Shown piece by piece: positions 8,865 through 19,853 of a stretch of DNA of 24,198 nt; within the stretch, counting starts at the first letter, position 1, and every line of letters starts with the position of its first letter. Origin of the DNA: Cyclostephanos tholiformis (taxonomy: Eukaryota; Bacillariophyta; Thalassiosirophyceae; Thalassiosirales; Thalassiosiraceae); assembly GCA_036939975.1 (NCBI GenBank), contig JALLPB010000091.1:1-24198 (forward strand). Reading direction: 5' to 3'. Below the pieces are notes generated by a model. The model saw nothing but the letters and a program-made list of their open reading frames with translations, was not told the DNA's origin and did no database searches. The position numbers and the translations under genes were made by a program.

Positions 8865-11800
8865 TTACATCATGTTTCTCTCCAATTGGCTAATTCGAAC
8901 ATGTGTATCATTATCGCCCAAGCTTGGGAGGTTAAGAAGGCGTGCAAAAGTCACCAGTAGTCTAGCGCGGGATCGAAGTTCGTTAAGACTCTGGTCAACT
9001 GCATTCACCTGATTGGGCGACGCGCCTGCACCACTCTGCTTTAACGTTTGAAAAATGTGACACAGTGCCTCCATTGCCGCGAGGAGGACGTGATGAAACA
9101 CCTGCTTGACACAATTGTCCAGCGTGCGGAAAGCTTCCACCTTTAAGGTCATTTCGGATTCTGTTTTAGGTATCAGTTGTAAATCATTTATCAATACCCA
9201 TGCACCCTCCCACTGATTTTCACGACAACGGTCAAAGAATACCACGAGGTTCATTAGGAGTTGGAAGGTGTTTCCCAAAGACATGTTTCCCTCTGCATCC
9301 AGCGAGTTCTGAACATACGTCCGTCCATGTGCAAGGTGTACAGCGTGAAATTTGCTCGCTGCATTGAACCAAAATCTAAGAAAGAGAAAAATTGAGAGGC
9401 AAATAATTATAAATTCATAATAGCATGGGACGAGATGGACTATCCAAACTTTTGGTAAGCAATACTCACTGTCTTTTAGCAAAATTCTCAGCCGTAGAAG
9501 AATTCAAGTACAAGTACGACGCAAGCTCTCTATTCATCAACGAAAACAAGGCACCGAACCGTCCGGAAAGCACCAGCATTTCTGCGGCGATGGCAGGCTT
9601 GCCAACCCGAATGGCATGATTAGCGCTGTCTAAAAGTAGGGATGACACCTCCTTCTTCGTAAAGAATGCATCAAGGGCTCCATTGGATCTCAAGCCGTTG
9701 GCTTCTATTTTGCCAACGAGGGTCTCGAACTGAAGGGTTTCTAATATAAGCCTTTGGACCTGCAAGTAACGCCAAACGTAGGAACGGTTCGAGTGAGAAA
9801 TCACACTATACTCTCCGACTTGCTCCAGCTAATTGCATGTTGATAGGATACGTACCTGCTCCTTAACGAATTTTCCTTTCCCTGACAAAAGCACGAGATA
9901 CTTCAATGCCGCACTAACATCCAATCCCTGCAAGCTCGCCGAGTATGACGCCACCAACATCGGAAGGATTGTCTCCCGCGACGACAAGGCGTTTGACTGC
10001 TCCTCCATAGAGAAGTCACCAAGGGACATCCCCACCGCGTCCATCGCAATCCCGATATGCGTCGCCTGTAGCAATCCAAGACCACTCCCTACCTCGGCGA
10101 GGTATGCCAACGCCGATTCATACTGTTGCGATGCCAGCAGCGGAAGGGCAAACGCCCACCCCCCCGAACGGGGCACACGAACCCGGCAGCCTGATGATCC
10201 GACGCCACCCCGCGCCGCTGAAGCCACCGCCGCCGAGGCGCTGACGTAAGAAGATGCATTCGCGTCGAGCTCGTCCTGCTCGAAGTACGTCGGCCCCCAT
10301 TCCTTGACGAGCGATGCAAGTCGTGCGACAGCTTCTGCCACTCCCCTCAACCCGCCTTCTGGTCCGCCGCCGATCATGGTTACGGATGACGGGGGTGCAT
10401 CGGCGAGATGGAGCGCGTGCCAGAGAGACGCGTACAGGTAATCCTCGACCGTCGTAACGAGTCCCGAGGCCTCCAGCGTCGGCGCCTCCGAGATGGATTC
10501 GCTCCCGCCAAGCATGGCCAGGCAAGCTGCGCGGTAGTGAGCGTGTGGCTGTTCTAGAGTCCGCGACAAGGACGACCTCGCCTTGGTTCGTTCGTACGAG
10601 TCTGCCACCCGACGGCGGCATTGCATCATGGATTGGGTCGGGTTGAGCAAAGAAGTTCTGGGCCGTTGCGCCGGACGGGCGTCGAGGTCAGCGCCATCTC
10701 CCCCGAATATTGTCTCCCGCATCTGCTGGAGTGCCGCATATTGGGAGATAATGTCCTCGACGTCGGGTTCGACGACCCCTGGGTCCTCGTCGCCAGTACC
10801 TGCCGCGTTCGCGTATTGTTTAATGACGATGTTGGCGGCGTTCAAGTCTCCGCATCGCAGGCCTTTTGATTCGTCCGCCACACCAAGCAAAGGAGACGAG
10901 ACGAGAACGCACCGATAGAGAAGTCACAAATGTTAGAAAAATGTGGCGGGTTTACATCCTTCGGGGGGTGGAGGGATGGGCTAGTAGTAAAAAACGAATG
11001 GGAATAAGATAAATTAACAATAAACTCACAGTAAAACAACCGCGGCCAAACACCACCACGACTGTCCACAACGTCTCTCCCCGCAGCGATCGACGCGTAC
11101 GCACAAATGTCCCGCACGTTCGTTTTCGTTGACGATGACAACAATAACGCCGCGCTATCGCCTCCTGTCGTTATCGTCGTCTCCGCCCACCCACCTAATT
11201 CCGCCTCCCTCACGACTTCTCGAACATGGGACGAGAATTGGATCGCCAGGTGTCGACACGTGCCCATGACGTCCGCTGCGATGGCGATGCCATCATTCGA
11301 TGACGACGAGTGGGGGGGGAAGAGGCCAGCACGACAGCTAGCGATCGATCGAAGTAGGGAGAGGGCGTTGGCGTACCCGTTGACGACCTCAGGGACGTGG
11401 TCGGACCCGACGATTACGACGGCGTTCTCGTCCCTGGAGCACTCCTCCAGGGAGTCGAGGAGGGCCATTGCGTCAGACGACGGCAGGGCGGAGAGGGCAG
11501 AGGTTGTAGAAGACGGTGTTGAACGACGGCGCAGATGACTGTCGATCGCCGCAAGATGAGTCCTGACGATCGCCTCGGAGCCCGGCGGCAAAATTTGCGG
11601 CAATGGCACGACGACATCAGAGTGGGTGGACTCGCCGTCCGAGGGGAGGAGGGGAACGCGCGATGCAACGATGACGCCATCACCACCACCGCCAACCCTC
11701 CCGGCCGTCGTCGTGCTTACCCCGCGATAGGATCTATACTCGCGTCGTCCGAGAATCGACGAAGAATTCGACGAAACGCCCCTCCTCGAGTCCCAATCGC

Positions 11801-11973
11801 GCCGCATCCACTCGTCAACTCGCTCTTGGGTCAGCCGCGCACACCATTCCCTCGATTGGCGTATCGCTGAGGAGACGCAGTGTTTGTGATGCGCCGCCAG
11901 TATGCCCTTGATAGTGCCGTCGTTCACGAGGCCGTCGGCCAGCGGATGACGACGAAGTGGTCGAGAGGACGAC

Positions 11974-12005
<32 letters not shown>

Positions 12006-12665
12006 TCCCTCCTCCCCCAAGACACTGCCGTCCTTTTTCTCCTCCCCCCCCCCCCTCCTACCCTCCATCATCCGCCCACCGGTCCCACTTCCTCCTCCAC
12101 CGCCCCCGCGACCGTCGACCCCGACGAGAGCGCGACGCTCGAGCTCCCTCGCCCGCCTTCCCAGATCCGCCGAGTCGAATCCCCTTCCCTCCCTCGCAAG
12201 AAGGCGATGGGCAGCCGACTCCTCCCCGTACGACGTGGTGACGTCGCCACCAACGCTACCGCCGATGCTGTGATGTCCGACGGCGGATGTCAACGAGCTC
12301 CCGTAGTACCCGAGTCCACCTCCTCCCACCATCATCGTCGGGGAGGGGGGCCCCATGGACGACAATAGCGTGGAGGAGTCAGAGAGGAGCGTTCCGAAGT
12401 CTGCAGTCGCATTGGGCGTGAACGTCGAGGTGGTCATCGGGACGTAGGGTCGCGACAATGACGACGACGACGATGGACCTCCCGCCATCGCCGATTCGGC
12501 CGGGACGACGACGCCGTTGGCGGGGGAGGCTGCGATGGTGTACGGGGAAGTCGTCGACGCGGACAATGACCAGGGCGGCGGCTGTTGCCGCTCCTGCTGC
12601 TGCTGCGGCGGCGGCGGCGGACGGGGGGGCGTCGTCGTCGCCTTCCACGAGTGGGTAAACACCAT
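8865..12665 (-). CDS. NUP93: Nuclear pore complex protein Nup93 (Nic96 family)
   Basis: Nup93/Nic96 is a linker scaffold of the nuclear pore inner ring. Proposed exons on the minus strand: 12665-11030, 10862-9856, 9759-9470 and 9375-8865, with introns of 167, 96, 94 bp and a product of 1147 aa. Introns restore conserved sequence: WPRLFYCLRCGDLNAA spans intron 1, KGKFVKEQ/VQRLILE intron 2, and FAKRQ/FWFNAASKF intron 3. Family features: FGTLLSDS near residue 90, HRLLAREGRGFD near 153, TIKGILAAHHKHCVSSAI near 251 with a following W (human Nup93 has a similar block), an alpha-solenoid over the rest, and the C-terminus SLGDNDTHVRISQLERNMM. It is longer than human Nup93 (about 820 aa) because of Pro/Gln, Ser and Gly runs and an Asp run (about 221-230). 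The ATG at 12665 is used because an in-frame TAA lies four codons upstream. It is divergent from the SERBP1-like gene. Confidence 0.92.
11975..12005. repeat. (CGT)n trinucleotide run inside Nup93 exon 1
   Basis: A run of about ten CGT/GTC triplets on the plus strand encodes the Asp run of Nup93 on the minus strand. Such in-frame triplet runs commonly vary in length between alleles. The same type of Asp or Ser run occurs in the Tpt1 and SLC44-like genes. Confidence 0.8.
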
Positions 12666-13172
12666 GATTTTTTTTTACAGTCCATGCCGCCCGCCCGCCC
12701 GCCTGCTCCACATCCACGGACAGGGAGCGTACTCCTATCCTTCGCGTGGGCTTGTATCATAAAACGCTACCTGGTACGCTTCCATTCGGTAAATACGGCC
12801 AGACGATTTATTACGAGAGCGCCGTCGCCTCATCCATCACCACAGAAGCAGAGAGGTTATGAGCCTTCTCGCAAACCATCTCTCTGTTGTTGTGTGGCTG
12901 GATTTGGGTGAAAACTTGGCACCTCCATCATCATCATCTCTCATCTCACAACAATCCCTGCTCCAGGACATTGGCAGATCATTAGAGAGGGAGTGTCCAA
13001 CTTGGTTCAATTCTCGGGAAAGATTTGCCGTAATTGATTCGCGATAATATCTCCCCGAACCATCTGAGCACCGCTTGGATCACGGAGGCCGGTCTAATAA
13101 GAGACTAGCAGCTCGAACAAACTCGACCACCTCCTCTTAATTGCCCATCAAAGCTAGTCTTATTCATTCAAA
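12666..13172. promoter_or_regulatory. Shared upstream region of Nup93 (-) and the SERBP1-like gene (+)
   Basis: Two genes start on either side of this 507-bp segment and point away from each other, so it must contain both promoters. No TATA box or named motif is convincing. Pyrimidine-rich stretches and an A9/T9 run lie just before the Nup93 ATG. Short open frames here have no recognisable similarity. The promoter role is inferred from layout. Confidence 0.55.
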
Positions 13173-14567
13173 ATGGTAAGATTATACCATTAATTTCTAT
13201 CGGTGAATGATCTTGCTTGGATTTTCCTGCTTTTTGCGCCGATCCTAGTTGAGTGATTGATTTGGTGGGTCTGCAAATGCTGCGTCGAGACACATTCATT
13301 TTCTCCCCTTACTGCTCGCATGCAGTTGGAAATAGTGATGGTCTACTGAAAAATTCTGGGCATCATGGGCAGTGCGGACAGTCATCATACTCCAACAGCC
13401 TTTAAAAAAAATTAGCGCAGGTCGGGGGAGCCGCCGACTGAATGGCTGGCCTCAACACTTTACCTCCTCAATGACAACTTTTCTAATTCTCTAGATATGT
13501 TGCTCTCTCCAAATCGTCTCGTTTGTTGCAGTCCAACTTTTTCGCGGCGCTTGATGACTCCGACAATGAGGGCAAGGCTCCCGCCTCTGCTGTGGCAAAA
13601 AAGAAGGAGAAGGCCCCCCACCCCATGAAAAAGGAAGTCGTGGAACCATCCAAGGTAGAGAGTCGTCCGTAAGTTTGTGCATGAATTGTATTTTGATTGA
13701 TAATGATATGATCAAAAATATGATCATGCCAAAGTTTACCCTTAACTATCCGGGCTCTAATTAATTCATGTCTCCGTGCGTTATAACATCGCTTTTAGTA
13801 GCAGGAATGACCGCGACAAAAAAGGCGGGCGGGGAGGTCGTATTCCAGCCCGTGACGGTAAACGTGCCTACGACCGTCGATCTGGCACTGGTCGTGGTAA
13901 GGAGATTAAAAAAGAAGGTGGAGGAGGCCACAACTGGGGATCTGATAAGATTGACGCCAAGAAGGCCGAAGGGCCCGTAACCGAGGGCGAGGAGATCAAC
14001 ACTCCGGAGGAGGAGCCCGAGAAGGAAGTAGCCGAGGAGGTGGAGGATAAGGAGCCCGAGCCCGAACCTGAACCCGAGGATACTACTATTTCCTATGACG
14101 AATACTTGGCCATGAAGGCACGGCCTAACTCAGAGGCATTTAAACCGCTCGAGGCCCGTAAGGTTGAGGACGAGTTTGCTGGCAAGGCGCCTACCAAGAA
14201 GGAGACCTCGGACTTCCTCGTCATGGGAGGTGGGAAGCAGCCTAAAAAGAAAGGGTCGGTAAAGAAGGAGCCAGAAAAGCTCGTGCTCGACTTTAAGATC
14301 AAGAGTACTATCTCCGATGACAGGGAAGGTGGGCGCAGGGAAGGAAGGCGCGATGGAGGACGAGGAGGACGCCGTGAGGGTGGTGAGCGCAGGGAGGGAC
14401 GGGGTGGCGGCGGAGGAAGGGGCAGTGGCGGAAGGAGCGGTGGCGATCGGGGTGATCGTGGTGGACGTCGCGAACGGGGAGGACGTGGGGGTGGAGGCGG
14501 AGGTGGTGGAGGTCGTGGAAACAAGGGATTGGATACACTCGATGCCAGTGCCTTCCCATCACTTTAG
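13173..14567 (+). CDS. SERBP1/HABP4/Stm1-family ribosome-associated RGG protein
   Basis: Members bind ribosomes and mRNA; yeast Stm1 and animal SERBP1 occupy the mRNA channel of idle 80S ribosomes and help preserve them. Proposed exons: 13173-13175 (the ATG alone), 13532-13668 and 13799-14567, with introns of 356 and 130 bp (GTAAG...CAG and GTAAGT...TAG), giving 302 aa. The spliced start MSNFFAALDDSDNEG resembles the yeast Stm1 start (MSNPFDLL). RRSGTGRGKEIKKEGGGGHN then WG (about 73-94) is the family signature. An acidic Glu/Pro block (about 100-135) precedes TISYDEYLAMKARPNSEAF, which corresponds to the family's ribosome-binding segment. The C-terminus is Arg/Gly-rich (RGG) and ends DASAFPSL, like EAFPALA in animals and NLPSLA in yeast. 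RGG arms are usual targets of arginine methylation. Expression is probably high and constitutive, as for translation genes, but the sequence does not show this. Confidence 0.9.
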
Positions 14568-15002
14568 AATAGCTATCATGTTAACAGTGATGAATTTGGG
14601 GATGGGGTTATGGCTAGGACGTATCTTGACAGGAGCAAGTCGGTCTGCTTTTCGCTAGTTACAAAGTGAAGTCTTTTGTCTCGCTTTGTTTCATAAGTGC
14701 GCTCGATAATTGTCAGAATTCAAGTGTGGAGAAATTACGCCCTGAGTTAGAGCATTCTTCTAAATATCAAAATACTTTCCTTCATCAGCAATATAGTGTC
14801 CTGGACCCCAGTTGATATTAATTGCATTCTTTGTCGACCGCTTGACAGCAACCTGATGGCTATTACTTTTTAGAAAAATCAGGCAGTTAAACACTTTGTT
14901 TGGTTAATTAAAAGATGAAAAAGTATTTGAATGGAAGTTCTGTTAGTTCCCATAATATTTGCATGGTGGCATTCAACCTTTTTACATAGTACTTACAGCT
15001 TA
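14568..15002. other. 3' flank of the SERBP1-like gene; possible coding scrap
   Basis: No gene was recognised. It includes the 3' UTR of the SERBP1-like gene. On the minus strand about 14768-14863 reads as a protein-like scrap (NAININWGPGHYIADEGKYF then a stop). It could belong to the decayed material that follows; no family was identified. Confidence 0.35.
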
Positions 15003-15250
15003 TCAGTGCAGCCCAATAAGCCTGAGTAGATCCTTCTTTTCTTGTGATAGTGTCTGTAGCCCCTTTTGCTGATTAGCCACCCAATTGCTTACTTTGAAAT
15101 CAACTGAATAAACATTATATCCACCATGAAGTGATTGTGGATCTGTTTGGTAAGCAGACCAAGCTATTTTGAAAATAGCTAGCCAATTATCAGCATTCTT
15201 CCCTGAATTTTGACTTGTATAGTTATAAGAACAGCTGTTGAAGAATTGTT
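15003..15250 (-). pseudogene. Possible helicase-associated-domain relic
   Basis: The minus-strand frame contains a stretch with the spacing of a helicase-associated (HA, PF03457) domain, a roughly 60-residue module common in diatom and bacterial proteins: W..IF..AW.AY, GGYNVYS, then NWVANQQKGL, LSQEKKDLLRLIGLH. The consensus is W...L..Y...HG...VP....LG.WV..QR....L...+...L..IGF.W. The frame ends at a TGA where the last Trp of the domain would lie, consistent with a TGG to TGA change. The upstream part (to about 15401) is open but unrecognised and has no clear partner exons. The assignment rests on motif spacing alone and could be wrong; a degraded remnant of another repeat family is the main alternative. 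Confidence 0.4.
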
Positions 15251-17227
15251 TGAGTGTGATGTAGTGGTTGATGAAATTGATGAATGGGAAGTTGTTGCTG
15301 AGCCTGAATGACTTGTTGATAACTTGCCACTGGAGTTTCGAGGGATGGTTGGAATTAGCTGTTCCCACCATGAACAATGATATGCACATTGTTGACAGCA
15401 TCGTTGCAGTTGGTGTTATTGTAATTCTTCGTACTGATATTTGTTGTCATCTTGAAGTACCTGCCAAGACTGCACTTGTCCAAAGCTTCATTTTTCTTAT
15501 TTCTGATTTTTGTTGACTCACCTTCTCTCCATGCTTTATTCTTTCAGTGAGAATTGTATTGTTGATTTTCATACCACCAAGCAAAGATGCATCAACAGCC
15601 TTCTTCTCCACCTTTTGAAGCAAGTTTTCTCCTTCAATCACTGTCTTGTCATTGGTTTCAGTGATGAACTTCCTTTCCTTTTATTTAATCTCATAACAAA
15701 CCATTTTTCCAATGACTTTAGACATGTTACTGCAGTGCACTCTCTTGAGATGACTCCAACTTCACTTAAATCTTTGGAATCATATGATATTCTATTAGAT
15801 AACATCCATGGCCATGTCGATCATGAGTTGAAAGAGCTCGCATTTGAACATCACAACCCGGTCATTCTAAATCTGCTCATCATGTTTCAATGCAATGACA
15901 AGCTCTTTGACTATGCTCATTCTGGCACCTCACCAACGGGATTTGCTTTGTTGAAGATAAGTATCAACACGGCTTTCTAGTAATTGTGACTGCACATCCA
16001 ACTGATCCGACTGATGAGCCAGAGGTCCTTGATGCATATAGAAGTGCACATGAATTGAAGTTGAATACCATTAGAGCTATGGTGGGAAAATGTGATAAGT
16101 TTAAGCAAACAAAGGAGGCTGGAGTAAGTATCAGTGGAGGGAATCTATGCCTTTGCATGGCGTTTCTTCCTGATGGAAATATCTGTCAGCTGAAGAAGGC
16201 TCTCGAGGATGAAAAGAGTAAGGTACATATGTTGGCATCTATTTGGTCAATGTAGAGCCTTTGTTGCAGAATTTGGTCATTAAAAACCATCATGCCATGA
16301 TGGATTGTGGACCGATAATCATTAGTATGTCGCATGCATTCCCTCCTGGCTCGGCAATGATGGTAACCCCCAACTCGTGTTTTGAGGAGGGCTGAAGATA
16401 ATTTGTTCTAAATACGAAATTCTAAACATAAGAGTCATTTGCTTTATGACAGTGTTAATGGCATTGACAGAGAAGCTAAATGGATCAAAAATAAAATGCT
16501 GCAAAGATTCTGCCCAGCTCTCAATGCACGGTTTGAAGATCTAGAGAAAGCTAAAGCAGCGCACAAATATAATAATATCCATGAAAACTAAGATGCAGAA
16601 GACTGAATAAAAGAGCAGCACTGCCAACGGACAGGAGAGTGGTCGATGATTTGACTCGTAATATTGCAGGTTCACCAGCCCTTTCATCATTTGCATAGTA
16701 AACCGTTTTGTGTCAACATCATCTAAAAAATTGAAGCCTTTAACTAATAAAGCCATAATAGTTAATGGAGAGTAAGTTGAGCCTTTCATTAGATAAGTTG
16801 TATATGTTTGGCAGATAAGCATCTTAGATTAAGAATGACTGTGACCTTCTTTAGATGAGTATCAAACATAGCATCATCAGAGCATAATTTCTAATGTCCC
16901 ACTACAGATTGTAATGGGTTCTGCATTGGTGGCACACAGAGCATAACATTAATTATGCAGGCAGGACAGGAAAATGAATGCCATCTCCCGATCAAGAAGA
17001 AGTAGCATAAGGTGATTTGCAAGGAGGAAAATAGATCCAACTCTTGTCATATTTAGTTTTTGCAAATCCGAATATATTAGTGTATCACTCGTGTGAAGGT
17101 TAAAATTAATAAATTATTCCTGGCACATAGATACCATCGAACTTATGATAAACTTTCAATAGGGGCATTATCGAAACCGAGTATGAATGTCAAGCTTGAT
17201 GCAACAATTCCACGCAACACGAAAAAG
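15251..17227. other. AT-rich gene-poor region with unidentified coding relics
   Basis: No intact gene is seen over about 2 kb. On the plus strand, protein-like sequence appears in broken pieces: about 15720-15950 (MTPTSLKSLESYDILLDN and following), then about 15920-16230 in another frame (GICFVEDKYQHGFLVIVTAH, later DAYRSAHELKLNTIRAMVGK), and about 16258-16395 (CGPIIISMSHAFPPGSAMMV). The frame changes and stops between them suggest a decayed gene or transposon passenger. No catalytic motif, terminal repeat or LTR could be identified. The remainder (16400-17227) is AT-rich with no supported feature. Confidence 0.35.
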
Positions 17228-18238
17228 TTACTTTGTCTGACTTGGCCTAGCTCTCTTTGCAGTCTTTTTCTTACGTCCACCCCCGACACTAGAGCCACTC
17301 CCTCCAACGCCAGCACAGCTGTTCACGTAATCTACGACCTCCTTAAATGTCACCGCGCTAATGTTATCGACATTGATTTCAACCTCATCCTCCGCAGAAT
17401 TTTTGGTGAGTGACTTGGGACACTTTGTTTCGAGATCCGTGATGACCTTACCAAGTTCTTCTTTGGTAATTTTGTAGAGACTTTTCGCAAATGCGCGTTT
17501 ATCCTCAAGGGTCGGCTCATCGACATGCCCCCCCTCTCCGGTGTAGCCTACCTCATTCTGGGAACAGAGTTTCTCAAATTTCTCCTCAAACTTCTTGGCC
17601 ATCGTCTATTTTATTTTTTTGATGGAGTTACGCTCTGATTTTTGAGATAAAAAATTCACAAAAATAATCGCTATCTCGTGAAAGAAGGGATCATGATTGA
17701 GACGAAGCGAGTTCTCACCTGTGCCAGGTTGTAAAAATCACTCCCGTCGGCATTGTAGGCCATGCAATTCTTCCAAATGAGGCGGATGTCGTCAGCGGCA
17801 TCGTGTATAGTTTTATACTTCCCCTCGTTGAGCTTCTTCTTGACAAGGCCGAGATCCATGGGCTTTTTGACTACTTGGGGGTAGTCGAAAAGGCCCAAGG
17901 CTTGCCAGTCGACTGGCTGTCGAAACGGCTCTTGATTAAATAGTATAGGTGGGAAGGGACGGTGAGAGGAGAGGGACGAACATGAAAAAAAACCACCCTG
18001 CAGGCTCAGGCGAATAGGCAAGGCCACGAATATTATAGCCAACCGCACATACTCATCGATTCGTGTAAAATCAAAATCATCGCTGTATAAAAATCACAGC
18101 GTATTCAACCAAGCCGTTTGGAGCCACCTAATCCAATGCGCATTTGAAGTAACCATCAGCCTCACCTGCGTCTGCCTTGGCATAGAATTGACTGACTAGC
18201 TTCGACATAGCTTGCCACTCCGGAGTTAGGTTCGCCAT
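17228..18238 (-). CDS. Minimal BET-like protein: one bromodomain plus NET domain
   Basis: Bromodomains bind acetyl-lysine on histones; the NET domain recruits chromatin regulators. Proposed exons on the minus strand: 18238-18166, 17930-17719 and 17605-17228, with introns of 235 and 113 bp and a product of 220 aa. Splicing joins ..YAKADA/EPFRQPVDW and YNLAQ/TMAKKFEEKF, both continuous with the family. Visible: PVDW..LGLFDYPQVVKKPMDLG (30-52, ZA loop), NCMAYN (79-84) with Asn84 in the acetyl-lysine-binding position, and NET at about 128-192 (KRAFAKSLYKITKEELGKVI, then NSAEDEVEINVDNISAVTF). The C-terminus is a basic tail (RKKKTAKRAR) suited to nuclear import. Animal BET proteins have two bromodomains and plant GTE proteins one, but both are far longer; here the two domains are almost all there is. 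The ATG at 18238 gives MANLTPEW; an in-frame ATG at 18397 would add 53 residues without family character. The shared upstream region suggests divergent transcription with the next gene. Confidence 0.9.
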
Positions 18239-18585
18239 TTTGAGGCAGTAGGCGGTGATGGGACTTCCCCGACAATAAGAGAGGAGAGCTAGTGATGCGT
18301 GATGAGAGCAAGCTTGAATGAGAGCTAAAAATAATGCGACACGACATGGAGAGGGAAGCCCGCACGCCGCGCCGCCCCTGAAGAAGAGTTGGCTCATCCA
18401 AATAAAAAATTATTCTCCCCCCCCCCAGCCCGCCAAATATCTCTTTTGAATACTGAGTATAGTACGTAAATACAGTACCTACCCCTTCATACTTGATACC
18501 CTAAGAAGATGAATCTTAGACAGCATAATCGCGCTGCAAGGTCTTGGCGATCCCATCTTCATATTATGATATTGAGAATAACCAA
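18239..18585. promoter_or_regulatory. Shared upstream region of the BET-like (-) and LURP-one-related (+) genes
   Basis: The two start codons are 347 bp apart and divergent, so both promoters or 5' UTRs must lie here. A C10 run sits at about 18417-18426. No specific promoter element is convincing. An upstream ATG at 18509 opens a short frame of about 28 codons not continuous with the downstream gene; it could be an upstream ORF or lie in a leader exon. Confidence 0.5.
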
Positions 18586-19853
18586 ATGGTAATGATGACG
18601 GCCGAAATGCAGCAGCTAGCGAATGATCCCAACTTCGTCGTTCAGTTTGCCATCGGGGATCCCATTCCTAATCTAGTTCCCCAACCCAAGGACCGCGGCA
18701 TCAGAATGTCTGGCGCATACTTCGATACAACGAAGCGATATATTATGAAGAAAGCTCACATGTCAAAGGAGGATGTGAGTGACCCCCAACTTCTAATACT
18801 CGACACAGCGATTGCTATTTCGCTGTGTATTCCTCTTTCAATCAATGGATAAAGTTTATTATGTTTTCTATTATTACCATACTCAGGTGAGGATATTCGA
18901 CGTGGCGACCGGCCAAGTCGTCATGGTATCGCATCACCCAGGGAAGAACCCATACGAGAAGCTTGATCCACTCGGCCTCGGAAATACCGATGCTCAACAC
19001 GCAGTCCACGGTGGGGAGTGGGAATCGGCGACGGACGTCACATCCCGTCATCATTCGATGCCGAGCTTCAAAATAAGGCCCAAAAGTCTATCAAGACATG
19101 GTCGTCAGTTCATCAAGAGCGTGCATGGTAAGGACTTATCCACCCACCCTTTCATGTGTGTTCCTGTTCCGGTGTCTTGGGTGTCGCCAATATCGATACC
19201 TCAGGAGCGGGGCTAGAACGCAATGATTAGATTGGAGTTTTCGCGTCGTCCATGTACACGATTGCTTATGGTGTTTTTTTGCTATTCATCATAATATTAT
19301 TCCCCCACGCTGCACCCAACCACCAATCTCACAACGTATGTGCGGCACGGAAAAAAAAGGCCAAGGCAGCGATTCAATAATAATGAACATTGGCAAAAAA
19401 GGCAAATTGTCTACCCAATCGATGCTTCCGCACTACGAGGTCGGACGCGGGGAGGACGGTGCCGAGGAATACGTCATAGTTGGCGACATGATGGGAAGGA
19501 CGTTCACAATCAAGAACAACAATGACGAGATTGTCGCCCAGGTAGCGAAGACCACCAAGGCTATGATACAAACCGCGGCGTTCGGATCGGGATCGGAAAG
19601 CACAATCGACATCGCACCCGGCGTGGATTGTTCTACGATACTAGCGATCGTGTATGGTTTGGGACAGGTGGGAAGTCACTTCGTGAAGGACGCCGTGGGC
19701 AATTACGCGTTGGACCCTCTCAAGGACAACGTCGTTGGGAATGTCATAAACACGGCCGGGTTGGGCGGGTTAGCCTCGTCATATACAAAGGTTAGTCGGC
19801 AGGGTGAAAAGATTGCGAAGCTTGGAAAATTCTTCAACGATACATTCAAATAA
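18586..19853 (+). CDS. LURP-one-related / scramblase-like tubby-fold protein
   Basis: The family shares the tubby-like beta-barrel of phospholipid scramblases and plant LURP1; the biochemical role is not settled. Proposed exons: 18586-18774, 18887-19127 and 19366-19853, with introns of 112 and 238 bp and a product of 305 aa. Junction 1 gives MSKED/VRIFDVATGQVV. Junction 2 is less certain because the only frame-compatible acceptor seen nearby is AAG, giving KSVHG/SDSIIMNIGKKGK. The first half has GAYFDTTKRYIMKKAHMS and VSHHPGKNPYEKLDPLGLGN; the second has HYEVGRGEDG, YVIVGDMMGRTFTI, VAQVAKTTKAMI and IDIAPGVDCSTILAIVYGLG, the strand pattern and hydrophobic final helix expected of the fold. The ATG at 18586 was chosen because an in-frame TAA lies at 18526-18528; a spliced upstream exon entering near 18541 is possible. 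The gene converges on the transporter gene. Confidence 0.78.

Noticed and set aside
9833..12658. Several plus-strand open frames of 66-162 codons opposite Nup93
   Set aside because: They are shadows of GC-rich Nup93 exons; the minus strand carries the conserved Nic96-family sequence through three introns.
14093..14562. Pro/Arg- and His-rich minus-strand frames opposite the SERBP1-like C-terminus
   Set aside because: They are reverse readings of the Gly/Arg repeat region and have no independent support.
16216..16262. A 47-bp intron (GTACAT...TTGCAG) joining the plus-strand relics
   Set aside because: It is shorter than every other intron here, and the joined product still ends soon afterwards without recognisable similarity.
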